NCBI GenBank assembly: GCA_903856555.1 | Contig: CAIOCC010000108.1 | Coordinates: 1-15,098, forward strand | Source of the DNA: an uncultured Bacteroidota bacterium | Lineage (GTDB): Bacteria > Bacteroidota > Bacteroidia > UBA7662 | Direction: 5' to 3' | DNA length: 15,098 nt | Part shown: positions 1 through 7,075 of the stretch, piece after piece | Position numbering within the stretch: the first letter of the stretch is position 1 | How the letters are laid out: every line of letters begins with the position of its first letter | Translations under genes and position numbers: made by a program | The notes under the pieces: generated by a model | The model's database searches: none | The model's input: the letters and a program-made list of their open reading frames with translations, nothing else | What the model was told of the DNA's origin: nothing

Positions 1-35
1 CACAAAGGGTCCGTTTTAAGCGGAATAGAGGCCAC

Positions 36-68
36 TTTGGCTGTTGAAAGTCATTGAATGTAAACTTT
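36..68 (+). promoter_or_regulatory. Possible promoter of the rhodopsin gene
   Basis: A TTTG at 36-39 (-33-like) is followed after 21 bases by TAAACTTT at 61-68, a loose match to the Bacteroidota -7 element TAnnTTTG. It ends 47 bases before the chosen rhodopsin start at 116. The -7 match is imperfect, so this is only a candidate. No other better pair was seen between position 1 and the gene. Confidence 0.25.
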
Positions 69-115
69 TTGTGAAATGGTTTGTTTTTAGATTATCAACC
101 TCTAAAACCCCATTT

Positions 116-889
116 ATGGCACCAAACAACACCTTTTTGATGGCTTCCCTCCAACCGGGGGATGTCACTGGTTTCACGTTCTTCGTGGGCCTCATGGCCA
201 TGTTTGCCGCATCGGTCTTCTTTTTCTTTGAAAGAAGTCAGGTCGATGGCAAATGGAAAACATCACTCCTGGTTTCGGGATTGATCACCATGATTGCTGC
301 AGCGCACTATTACTACATGCGCGATTACTACCTCAATGCCCTGGCTCACAATGCGGCAGGTGGTTTGTCTTTTGGCATGGACGGATTTGTGAATCCATCG
401 CCTACCCAGTTCCGTTACATTGACTGGACGCTTACGGTTCCCTTGATGTGTGTGGAGTTTTATTTGCTCCTCAAGCCTTACGGTGCCAAGCAGGGTCTTC
501 TTTGGAAGATGATCGGTTACTCGGTTCTCATGTTGGTCGCTGGTTATATCGGCGAAGCTGTACAACCTGAATCCACCATCCTTTGGGGTGTAATTTCGAC
601 CCTTGGCTGGGCTGGTATCGTTTACGAAGCAACGGCTGGTTCCGTGGCTGGTATGGCTCGTGAATCCGGTGATGCCAATCTCCAGAACGCCATTCGTTTG
701 CTCCGCAATTTTGTATTGGTAGGCTGGGCGATCTATCCTATCGGCTACATGTTGATGCCAGGTAACCTTTTGGCCTCCTACAGCGGCACCTTCAACATTG
801 ATTTGTTGTACAACATTGGTGATGCTGTGAACAAAATTGGCTTTGGTTTGGTGGTCTATCAAATGGCCATCAGCGCTTCCAAGAAGTAA
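116..889 (+). CDS. Proteorhodopsin-type light-driven proton pump
   Basis: Seven-helix retinal protein (257 aa) that should pump protons out across the inner membrane when illuminated. Helix C reads RYIDWTLTVPLMCVEF, giving the DTE pump motif: D103 (Schiff-base counter-ion and proton acceptor), T107 and E114 (proton donor), equivalent to D97/T101/E108 of proteorhodopsin. Helix G has D236 and the retinal lysine K240 (DAVNK). H64 matches the conserved His of helix B. The spectral-tuning site is M111, which in this family goes with green absorption. Helix E has W157-G158, with Gly where bacteriorhodopsin has W138, the position that opens a carotenoid fenestration in xanthorhodopsin. The helix B-C segment (about residues 70-98) is longer than in marine proteorhodopsin. 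I chose the ATG at 116; an upstream TTG at 44 would add 24 residues unlike a rhodopsin N-terminus, and ATG at 140 is an alternative. No carotenoid or blh retinal-synthesis gene lies in the window, so retinal must be made elsewhere. Confidence 0.95.
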   Translation: MAPNNTFLMASLQPGDVTGFTFFVGLMAMFAASVFFFFERSQVDGKWKTSLLVSGLITMIAAAHYYYMRDYYLNALAHNAAGGLSFGMDGFVNPSPTQFRYIDWTLTVPLMCVEFYLLLKPYGAKQGLLWKMIGYSVLMLVAGYIGEAVQPESTILWGVISTLGWAGIVYEATAGSVAGMARESGDANLQNAIRLLRNFVLVGWAIYPIGYMLMPGNLLASYSGTFNIDLLYNIGDAVNKIGFGLVVYQMAISASKK

Positions 890-939
890 TCATCCAATCG
901 ATAGCACCTGCCTTTTATAAATAAATCAGGTTGATACGA

Positions 940-971
940 CGGCCTCTCCTTTTGGAGGGGCCGTTTTTTTT
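940..971 (+). terminator. Rho-independent terminator of the rhodopsin gene
   Basis: A 10-bp stem (CGGCCTCTCC at 940-949 with GGAGGGGCCG at 954-963, one T-G wobble, loop TTTT) is followed at once by eight T residues (964-971). It lies 51 bases after the rhodopsin stop. The hairpin also forms on the other strand but has no T tract there, so it should mainly stop + strand transcription before it enters the convergent GH16 gene. Confidence 0.9.
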
Positions 972-981
972 GGGGAAGAAT

Positions 982-2847
982 TTAGGGTTGGAGAGGGGGG
1001 CGGTAGCTTCCGTTCACATCTCCGGTACAGAGCACCGGTAAAACCAGCGGGGCCTGGACTGTTGTTGGGAGGCTCACCACCGTTTCATCGCTGACCCAAT
1101 CCCCTTTGGCGAACGTGTTGATTTGGCCCGAGTAACGAAGGGCAATATTCAACGCGTCGTTCGCATTGACGGCTCCGTTTCCGTTCACATCCGCAGCCTT
1201 TAGGTACAGGCCTTGCAGCGTTTGAACCTGCGCAAAGTGCAAGGCCACGGCCAAGGCATCCGATGCATTCAGACCCCCATGAACCGTCGTTGGCAGGCCA
1301 CTAAGGCGATAGGTTCCGGGTGCAAGTCCGTAGAACCCCGCGTTTCCTTGGGCGCTGATGGAACTGTCCCTCATCCATCGGTTGTTATGATACAAGAGGA
1401 CCTTTCCTTTGTTGATGGTATCTTGATGGGTATTGGCGTATTGAACACGGCCTCTGATCAGCAGGGGTCCTGGGAGGTCCAGGCTATCCTGGTAGATTCG
1501 GATATAGTCGATTTGTAAACTATCGGCTTGGAAAAGGGGGGAGGAACCGGCCACCATGGCCACGTTCATGAGTAGGTATTGGGGCGCGTCAAAGGGCCAG
1601 TTGTTCGCGGTTCGAGGGTTGGGTTGGTAGGTATAGAGGGTCTGCCCGTTGATGGCAAAGGTGAGTTGCTGTGGGCTCCAGTCCAGGCTGTAGGTATGGT
1701 ATTGGCTGCCAACTCCTGTGACTCGGCGGGTGGCTGTATTCACGGTTCCTCCAAAACTAGAGGGGGTATGAACGCTGCTGTGGACGATTTCGGGCTGGGT
1801 TCCCCAATGTTCCATGATGTCTATTTCACCGCAAGCAGGCCAGGCGGCTCCAGCGAATCCCTGTTGTTGCCAATAAGCCCCCGGTTCTTGGACGTTACGG
1901 CCCAGGGTCCAAATCGCAGGCCAGGTCCCCGCTGCCATGGGCAAGCGGGCTCGACACTCCACGCGACCGTATCGGAAGGCAAATTTGGAATTGAGTCGGG
2001 CCGAGGTAAAGGCTTTGAGGACCCCTTGCTGGGTATGGTTTTGCCTTCGGGCCACGAGATTGAGCGCGCCGTTGGCGATGTACGCGTTACTGGGTAGGTT
2101 GGTATAATGTTGCAATTCGTTGTTATACCAACCGGTGCCGTTGGGTAGGAGGGTTTGAGGAAACCATTTGTTGGTGTCGATGCCTCCGTTGGCTTCGAAT
2201 TCATCACTCCAAACGAGGGCACGCCCTCCTGAATAATACCCGGTTGTGTCGTACAAGAAATCATCCAAGTAGGCGAGGACTTGGTCGCTGTTGTTTTCGC
2301 CGTTGATTTGGAGGACGATTCGATTGAAATCCGTTCGTTGCAGGGGAGAGGGGGAGGCGGCACTTAGGTTGATCCACGGATCTCGTCGAAAATCAAAAAC
2401 CACTTCTTGCCATTGGTCGACGCCCAAGGGTTGTAGGATTTCGCATTGGGTGCTCCAGGGCATGGCCAATCCGCTGTTCTGGAGTTTGAGGGAGATTCGG
2501 GGTGCCTGGTTGCCGCTGAGTCCGCTGGAGGGTATGTAGACTTTGAGTTTGAATCTTGACCGGGTACCGAGATTCAGGGCCCACGGAAGGTCCAGGCGGA
2601 CATTGGCATAGGTTCCTCCCTGGTCTTGGTAGCGCAGAACGCCGGCCGATGGGTTGACCGCATGGGGTTGTGGGTTGTTAAACGGTTGTTGAACCAGGCA
2701 TTGGTCGCCGAACCAGGACCAGGCACTGGTCGTTCCTTCAAAAGAATCGCTTAGGATCGGGTTGGTTTGGGCTTGGGCAGAACCTGCTGCGAACAAGACG
2801 ATTCCTGCAAGAAGGGATCTTCTTGTTTTGATAGCAAAGAGGTTCAT
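982..2847 (-). CDS. Secreted GH16 beta-glucanase (laminarinase type) with dockerin-like tail
   Basis: A 621-aa exported glycoside hydrolase, expected to cut beta-1,3-glucans such as laminarin. Residues 1-27 are a signal peptide (TRRSLLAGIVLFAAGSAQAQ). Residues 30-203 look like a carbohydrate-binding-type beta-sandwich ending LAYLDDFLYD. Residues 210-454 are the GH16 catalytic domain, with the signature GEIDIMEHWG: E341 nucleophile, D343, E346 acid/base. Substrate-cleft features WYNNELQHYT and GTWPAIWTLG are present. Residues 462-620 carry a Bacteroidota dockerin-like module: one intact calcium-loop pattern DVNGNGAVNANDA (from D553), a degenerate one (GGLNASDA, about 525-531) and a terminal GDVNGSY. 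The protein then ends in PPLQP without a recognisable type IX secretion sorting domain. I chose the ATG at 2847 because the signal peptide follows directly; the frame stays open 40 codons further upstream but encodes nothing signal-like. Laminarin is the likeliest substrate; other beta-glucans or galactans are possible in GH16. Confidence 0.88.
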   Translation of the reverse strand: MNLFAIKTRRSLLAGIVLFAAGSAQAQTNPILSDSFEGTTSAWSWFGDQCLVQQPFNNPQPHAVNPSAGVLRYQDQGGTYANVRLDLPWALNLGTRSRFKLKVYIPSSGLSGNQAPRISLKLQNSGLAMPWSTQCEILQPLGVDQWQEVVFDFRRDPWINLSAASPSPLQRTDFNRIVLQINGENNSDQVLAYLDDFLYDTTGYYSGGRALVWSDEFEANGGIDTNKWFPQTLLPNGTGWYNNELQHYTNLPSNAYIANGALNLVARRQNHTQQGVLKAFTSARLNSKFAFRYGRVECRARLPMAAGTWPAIWTLGRNVQEPGAYWQQQGFAGAAWPACGEIDIMEHWGTQPEIVHSSVHTPSSFGGTVNTATRRVTGVGSQYHTYSLDWSPQQLTFAINGQTLYTYQPNPRTANNWPFDAPQYLLMNVAMVAGSSPLFQADSLQIDYIRIYQDSLDLPGPLLIRGRVQYANTHQDTINKGKVLLYHNNRWMRDSSISAQGNAGFYGLAPGTYRLSGLPTTVHGGLNASDALAVALHFAQVQTLQGLYLKAADVNGNGAVNANDALNIALRYSGQINTFAKGDWVSDETVVSLPTTVQAPLVLPVLCTGDVNGSYRPPLQP

Positions 2848-2891
2848 GGGTACGGGTTTGAGGAGGATGGAGTGGGGTAGGGAGCCTGTGC

Positions 2892-2909
2892 GATTCGGCG
2901 TGCCGAATC
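2892..2909. repeat. Perfect 8-bp inverted repeat upstream of the GH16 gene
   Basis: GATTCGGC and GCCGAATC are separated by 2 bases, forming a dyad 45-62 bases upstream of the GH16 start. It could be an operator for a dimeric regulator or a 5'-UTR hairpin in the GH16 transcript. It has no T tract, so it is not a terminator. Its function is not known. Confidence 0.5.
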
Positions 2910-2965
2910 CTAAGCAGAGGGTCATAGCAAAATAGGGAGCACAGGGGCAAAGGAGGGAGCGAATC

Positions 2966-3003
2966 AAAAAAAAAGGGGATTACGTTGTTGAGTCGTAATC
3001 CCC
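2966..3003 (-). terminator. Rho-independent terminator downstream of tRNA-Arg
   Basis: On the minus strand a 10-bp perfect stem (GGGGATTACG with CGTAATCCCC, 9-base loop) is followed by nine T residues (2974 down to 2966). It sits 30 bases after the tRNA 3' end and before the GH16 upstream region. It should separate tRNA transcription from the GH16 gene. Confidence 0.92.
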
Positions 3004-3032
3004 CTTCAGGATGAGCGTAAAAAACTCGTGTG

Positions 3033-3106
3033 CGGTCCCGTAGGGATTCGAACCCCAAACCTTCTGATCCGTAGTCAGATGCTCTATCCAATTGAGCTAC
3101 GGAACC
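3033..3106 (-). tRNA. tRNA-Arg (anticodon ACG)
   Basis: A 74-base cloverleaf. The acceptor stem is GGTTCCG with CGGGACC (one T-G pair), the D arm is GCTC...GAGC, and the anticodon stem TCTGA/TCAGA holds the loop CTACGGA, giving anticodon ACG. The T arm is TGGGG-TTCGAAT-CCCTA and the discriminator base is G. ACG would be edited to ICG by TadA and read CGU/CGC/CGA arginine codons. The 3' CCA is not encoded, as the next bases are CAC. It appears to be a single-gene transcript with its own promoter-like element and terminator. Confidence 0.97.
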
Positions 3107-3118
3107 GTTGAGCGGTCG

Positions 3119-3126
3119 CAAATATA
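3119..3126 (-). promoter_or_regulatory. Bacteroidota-type -7 element (TATATTTG) of tRNA-Arg
   Basis: TATATTTG is an exact match to the TAnnTTTG -7 consensus, 12 bases before the first tRNA base. I did not find a clear TTG -33 element at the usual 19-21 base distance. Confidence 0.55.
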
Positions 3127-3184
3127 CGGCTGCCTTGGGTTGGGAGGCGGTTTTAAGAGAAAGCAAGGTCGATTTTTCTTTTAA

Positions 3185-3198
3185 TACTAATAAAAGTA
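3185..3198. promoter_or_regulatory. Candidate operator of the LexA-like repressor (TACT-N6-AGTA)
   Basis: A dyad TACT-AATAAA-AGTA lies 56 bases before the repressor start, next to the position expected for the -33 element. A second dyad, CTTTTA (3178-3183) with TAAAAG (3191-3196), overlaps it with a different centre. The assignment rests on position only; the binding site of this repressor type is not known to me. Confidence 0.35.
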
Positions 3199-3207
3199 GA
3201 AAAACCA

Positions 3208-3224
3208 ATAAATTTAGCATTTAT
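3208..3224. promoter_or_regulatory. Candidate second operator (ATAAAT-N5-ATTTAT)
   Basis: A 6-bp inverted repeat with a 5-base spacer overlaps the start of the -7-like element at 3222. A repressor bound here would block the promoter directly. The sequence is AT-rich, so chance occurrence is a real possibility. Confidence 0.3.
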
Positions 3225-3229
3225 CTTTA
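3222..3229 (+). promoter_or_regulatory. Likely -7 element (TATCTTTA) of the repressor-polymerase operon
   Basis: TATCTTTA differs from the Bacteroidota TAnnTTTG element at one base. It lies 24 bases before the ATG of the S24 repressor gene, leaving room for a short leader. No clear TTG was found at -33. It is the only good candidate in front of the three-gene + strand cassette. Confidence 0.4.
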
Positions 3230-3253
3230 CGGGGTTCTTTAAACCCTTGAATC

Positions 3254-4060
3254 ATGACTTGTTTGGCCGGAAATATGCGTTGGATGCGGAAGCGTCTGGG
3301 TTGGACCCAGGAGGAATTGGCAGAGCGTTTGGGGGTGGGGCGTTCGGTGATTGGATCCTACGAAGAGGGCAGGGCCGAGCCTCGTTCCACCGTTTTGTTG
3401 GCCATGTCCCGCTTGTTTGATTGCACGTTGGAGGATCTGTTGCAGCAAGACGGGGAATCGGGGGGCTGGGGTCCATCGCTTTCGTCCAGAGCGGCCGGGG
3501 ATAGCCTGAGGGTGCTTACGGTTGGGGTCGGGGATTCGGATCTCAAGGAGCGTATCAGCCTGGTTCCGGATCAGGCGGCGGCCGGTTATTTGCAGGGGCA
3601 TCGGGATGCCGATTATGTGGCTCGTTTGCCGGCTTTTCGTTTGCCGGTTCCGGAGCTGAGCGCCGAGAGAACCTACCGTCTCTTTCAAATTAAGGGTGAC
3701 AGCATGCTGCCGGTTCCCGACGGATCCTATGTGGTGGCCGAATTTATCCCCGATTGGCGCAGCCTTCGGGCCGGCCAATGCGCGGTGGTTTTGTCCCGTG
3801 GCGATGGTCTGGTCTACAAGCGCGTTTATCCAGCCTTGGATCAGGATCACCTTGAACTTCGATCGGATCATCCGGCCTATCAGCCTTACCGGGTTTCGTT
3901 GGATCAGGTCATGGAGGTTTGGAGAGCGTTGGGCTATCTCTCGTTTCGATTGCCGGATTTGTCCGGCAGCGATCCGTTGAAGGATACCGCGATGCTTCCC
4001 CGCCTTCAGTCCCTCGCTGCAGAATTGCAGGGTCTTGTTTACAGCATGAAGCCCGAATGA
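3254..4060 (+). CDS. XRE/S24 LexA-like self-cleaving repressor
   Basis: A 268-aa two-domain regulator. Residues 7-62 are an XRE helix-turn-helix (RKRLGWTQEELAERLGVGRS, then IGSYEEGRAEPR), which binds operator DNA. Residues 105-230 form an S24/LexA/UmuD-type peptidase: A110-G111 in DQAAAGYLQG is the expected self-cleavage bond, S150 in KGDSMLP is the nucleophile and K189 in LVYKRV is the general base. In this family, RecA filaments trigger self-cleavage, so it should derepress its operon upon DNA damage. It is the first gene of the cassette, 3 bp before the DnaE2-type polymerase gene, and inverted repeats overlap its own promoter, suggesting autorepression. It differs from classical LexA, which has a winged-helix DNA-binding domain, by its XRE (CI-like) DNA-binding domain. 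About 38 residues follow the peptidase domain and have no assigned role. It could respond to a signal other than RecA, but the polymerase neighbours favour SOS-type control. Confidence 0.9.
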   Translation: MTCLAGNMRWMRKRLGWTQEELAERLGVGRSVIGSYEEGRAEPRSTVLLAMSRLFDCTLEDLLQQDGESGGWGPSLSSRAAGDSLRVLTVGVGDSDLKERISLVPDQAAAGYLQGHRDADYVARLPAFRLPVPELSAERTYRLFQIKGDSMLPVPDGSYVVAEFIPDWRSLRAGQCAVVLSRGDGLVYKRVYPALDQDHLELRSDHPAYQPYRVSLDQVMEVWRALGYLSFRLPDLSGSDPLKDTAMLPRLQSLAAELQGLVYSMKPE

Positions 4061-4063
4061 ACA

Positions 4064-7000
4064 ATGTACCTGCGGGTTCACAGCCGGTTCAGTCTGGGCT
4101 ACGGGGTTTGTTCTCCGGAGCAAATCCTTGCAAGGGCCTCCGAATGCGGTTGGGATACGCTGATTTTGACGGATATCAATACCACAGCGGGGGTGGCGGA
4201 CTGGATGCGATTGGCCCCCCGCTACGGGATTCGTCCTTTGGTGGGCCTGGACTGTCGCAGCGGTCAGCGACGGGATTATGTGTTGATGGCCCGGAATAAC
4301 AGGGGCTACGAAGAAATTTGTCGACGGCTAACGATTTTTTTGAGGGAAGGGGGCGCGTGGCCTTATCCTGCTGAACCCCACCCCGATCTCTGGGTGATTT
4401 ACGAAGGTCCCCGGGGTCCGGGACACCGCCTTCGGGAAGGGGAATGGGTGGGCTTGTCGTCCAGGGATCTGCATCGTTTTGGGGACTTGTCATCGTGGGT
4501 GACTTGGAACAAGATGCTGGCCATGGAAACCGCCACCTTGTTGCGGGCGGAGGATCGCGCTCTGCATCGTTTGTTGCGGGCGATTCATCACAATTTGTTG
4601 TTATCAAATCTGGATTCCACCTACGATCAGGCCTCTTCGGGGGATCTTTTGGAGTCTTCCGCTCTTGTTTTCGAACGATTCAATTCGTGTCCAGAACTAC
4701 TCTACCGAACGACGAGGCTGCTGGATGAATGCCGCATCTATTTTGAAATCGGTTCATCTTTTCCGCACAAAAATCTCTCGAAGTACACCGGAAACGAAGA
4801 AATGGATCATCGTTTTTTGTGTTTTCTGGCCCGCAGAGGCATAAAGCTTCGGTACCATCATCCGCCCGTTGAATTGCAACAGCGTTTGGACAAAGAGTTG
4901 ATGATCATACGACAAAAGCGCTATGTAGCTTATTTTTTGATCAATTGGAAGATCCTCAAATTTGCCAGGGAATCGGGATTCTTTTATGTAGGTCGGGGAA
5001 GCGGGGCCAACAGTCTGGTGGCGTACTTGCTTTTTATTACGGACGTGGATCCATTGGAATTGGACTTGTTTTTTGAGCGGTTTATTAACCTATACCGACG
5101 CAACCCTCCCGATTTTGATTTGGATTTTTCGTGGCAAGATCGGGATGCGGTGTTGCAATATGTTTTTCGTCGATTTCCCCACGTGGCTCTTTTGGGAACC
5201 CATGTTTGTTATCAGCATCGTTCGGCGGTCCGTGAATTGGGCAAGGTCTTTGGCCTTCCCGGTGATGAGATCGAAGCTTTGGCAGGTATGCGGGGTGCGG
5301 ATCGCGGGGTGCTGGATCGTACGGGGCGTTTGGTTTTGCATTATGCCGACCGTATGCAGGGGATGCCTTCTCATCATAGTATTCATGCCGGCGGTGTACT
5401 GATTACGGATTTTCCGGTGGAACGTTACACCGCTTGTTTTTTTCCTCCCAAAGGGTTTCCTACGGCTCTGCTGGACATGCATTCGGCCGAGGATCTGGGG
5501 TTTCACAAGTTTGATTTGCTCAGCCAGCGGGGTTTGGCCAAAATCAAAGACACTTTGGGGATGATGGGGCCGGTTCGGCGCGAGGGGGTGACTCGCATTT
5601 TGAGGGATATCCATCGCCTGAAGCGCAATGCAAGGGTTCGTTCTCTGTTGCAGCAAAGCAAGAGCGTGGGGTGTTTTTATATTGAATCCCCGGCGATGCG
5701 TATGTTATTAACCAAACTACGGGTTCATCATTACCTGGGTTTGGTGGCGGCGAGCTCGGTTATTCGACCTGGGGTATCCTCATCGGGTATGATGCGGGTT
5801 TATATCGAAAGGGAGCGTTGCCCTGAACTGCGTTTGGATGCACCGGAAGCGCTACGGAATTTGTTACCGGAAACCCACGGGGTGATGGTCTACCAGGAAG
5901 ATGTTATACGGGTGGCGCATGTTTTGGGTGGTTTGAATTTGGCCGAGGCCGATGTCTTGAGGCGTTCCATGAGTGGCAAGCACCGGGGTTTGACCGAACT
6001 GCAGGATTTGGAGCAACGTTTTGTGTCCGGGGCCGTGGGGTTGGGTCACGGGGAGGTTTTGGCCCGTGAGCTTTGGAGGCAGATGGCCGGTTTTGCAGGA
6101 TATGCTTTTGCCAAGGGGCATTCGGCGTCTTACGCGGTCGAAAGTTATCAATGCCTCTATCTGAAGGCTTATGCCCCCTTGGCTTATATGGTGGCGGTAT
6201 TGAATAACGGTGGCGGATTTTACAGCGCCGAAGAGTATTTGGAGGAGGCCCGACGTTTGGGGGCCGTGGTGGAGGGGCCCTGTGTTCAATACAGCACGGC
6301 CGCTGTTTCGCTGGAGGGTTCTTGCTTGCGTTTGGGTTTGGCTTGGATTCGCGGGTTGGAAGAACGCAGTGTTCAGGGCCTTCTCAAGGCTCGAAGCAGC
6401 GGTGGACTGTACCACAGTGTCGAAGATTTCTGCCGCCGTTCGGGGCTGGGTTTGGAGCAGTCTCTTTTGTTATGGAGGGTTGGGGCGTTGCGTTGCTTGC
6501 AGCCTACGCGATCCTTGGCTCTATGGGCTCTGCGTTTGTTTTATAGCAGCGGAGTTCAGGGCTCTCGTTCCGGATCGGTGTCTTCGGTTTTGTTCGAAGC
6601 GGAGCCCCTTCAACCTTTTGTGTTACCCTCAGCGGGCCAAGCTTCGGTCGATGGGGTCGGTTCGCTGCCGTTGGATCGGATTCGTCAGGCGTACGACGAA
6701 ATGGAATTGCTGGGTTTTCCGCTGGTTTCTCCCTTTGATTTGGTCGACCGGTCCGGTTACGGTTCCCCCCTGGGTTGGGATGCGACGATACCGACGGGGA
6801 CCGTGGTGAGCCTGGATCTGTATACGGTGCATATTCGGACTGTGCGTACGGTTCGGGGTGAGCGGATGGCGTTCGGGACTTGGAGAGATCCGTCGGGTTC
6901 TTGGGTGGATACGGTGCATTTTCCGCCTCAGTGGAAGTCATGGCCTTGGAAGGGTCGGGGGATTTACCGCTTGAGCGGTATCCTTCGTGAAGAGTACGAT

Positions 7001-7075
7001 TATCGTTTTGTCGAAGTTTCATCCATGCACAAGCGGGCGTATGTCTCTCTTGAATCTGCCTCCTTTGCCGCCTGA
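4064..7075 (+). CDS. dnaE2: DnaE2-type error-prone DNA polymerase (C-family alpha subunit)
   Basis: A 1003-aa polymerase, shorter than replicative DnaE (about 1160 aa or more) and typical of the DnaE2/ImuC class used in translesion synthesis. Order of parts: a PHP domain (1-190), the polymerase core (about 240-700) and a C-terminal helix-hairpin/OB region (about 750-990). The catalytic aspartates are D352 and D354 in PPDFDLDF and D484 in HKFDLL. GRGSGANSLVAYL (310-322) and RPGVSSSGMM (568-577) are core motifs of the family. The PHP metal site is degenerate: the first His of the usual HxH is R4, and the usual TDH is T36-D37-I38. This argues against PHP proofreading. It lies 3 bp after the LexA-like repressor gene and overlaps the DinB gene by 35 bp, so the three are surely co-transcribed. 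I see no clear beta-clamp motif in it; clamp tethering could come through the DinB partner. Confidence 0.9.
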   Translation: MYLRVHSRFSLGYGVCSPEQILARASECGWDTLILTDINTTAGVADWMRLAPRYGIRPLVGLDCRSGQRRDYVLMARNNRGYEEICRRLTIFLREGGAWPYPAEPHPDLWVIYEGPRGPGHRLREGEWVGLSSRDLHRFGDLSSWVTWNKMLAMETATLLRAEDRALHRLLRAIHHNLLLSNLDSTYDQASSGDLLESSALVFERFNSCPELLYRTTRLLDECRIYFEIGSSFPHKNLSKYTGNEEMDHRFLCFLARRGIKLRYHHPPVELQQRLDKELMIIRQKRYVAYFLINWKILKFARESGFFYVGRGSGANSLVAYLLFITDVDPLELDLFFERFINLYRRNPPDFDLDFSWQDRDAVLQYVFRRFPHVALLGTHVCYQHRSAVRELGKVFGLPGDEIEALAGMRGADRGVLDRTGRLVLHYADRMQGMPSHHSIHAGGVLITDFPVERYTACFFPPKGFPTALLDMHSAEDLGFHKFDLLSQRGLAKIKDTLGMMGPVRREGVTRILRDIHRLKRNARVRSLLQQSKSVGCFYIESPAMRMLLTKLRVHHYLGLVAASSVIRPGVSSSGMMRVYIERERCPELRLDAPEALRNLLPETHGVMVYQEDVIRVAHVLGGLNLAEADVLRRSMSGKHRGLTELQDLEQRFVSGAVGLGHGEVLARELWRQMAGFAGYAFAKGHSASYAVESYQCLYLKAYAPLAYMVAVLNNGGGFYSAEEYLEEARRLGAVVEGPCVQYSTAAVSLEGSCLRLGLAWIRGLEERSVQGLLKARSSGGLYHSVEDFCRRSGLGLEQSLLLWRVGALRCLQPTRSLALWALRLFYSSGVQGSRSGSVSSVLFEAEPLQPFVLPSAGQASVDGVGSLPLDRIRQAYDEMELLGFPLVSPFDLVDRSGYGSPLGWDATIPTGTVVSLDLYTVHIRTVRTVRGERMAFGTWRDPSGSWVDTVHFPPQWKSWPWKGRGIYRLSGILREEYDYRFVEVSSMHKRAYVSLESASFAA

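Noticed and set aside
263..862. 199-codon open frame on the minus strand
   Set aside because: It lies fully antisense to the rhodopsin gene, whose motifs are unmistakable; the translation has no recognisable features.
1579..2097. 172-codon open frame on the plus strand
   Set aside because: Antisense to the GH16 catalytic domain, without any family features.
2738..3220. 160-codon open frame on the minus strand across the tRNA and terminator
   Set aside because: It runs through tRNA-Arg and its terminator; the apparent peptide GSVAQLDRASDYGSEG is the translated tRNA, a known annotation artefact.
3239..4123. 294-codon open frame on the minus strand
   Set aside because: It mirrors the S24 repressor gene. 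The + strand shows an HTH, a cleavage site and a Ser/Lys dyad; the antisense product is a basic, low-complexity sequence rich in Gln, Arg and Pro.
4064..7075. Replicative DnaE as the identity of the C-family polymerase
   Set aside because: It is shorter than replicative DnaE, has a degenerate PHP site, and is in one operon with a LexA-like repressor and DinB.
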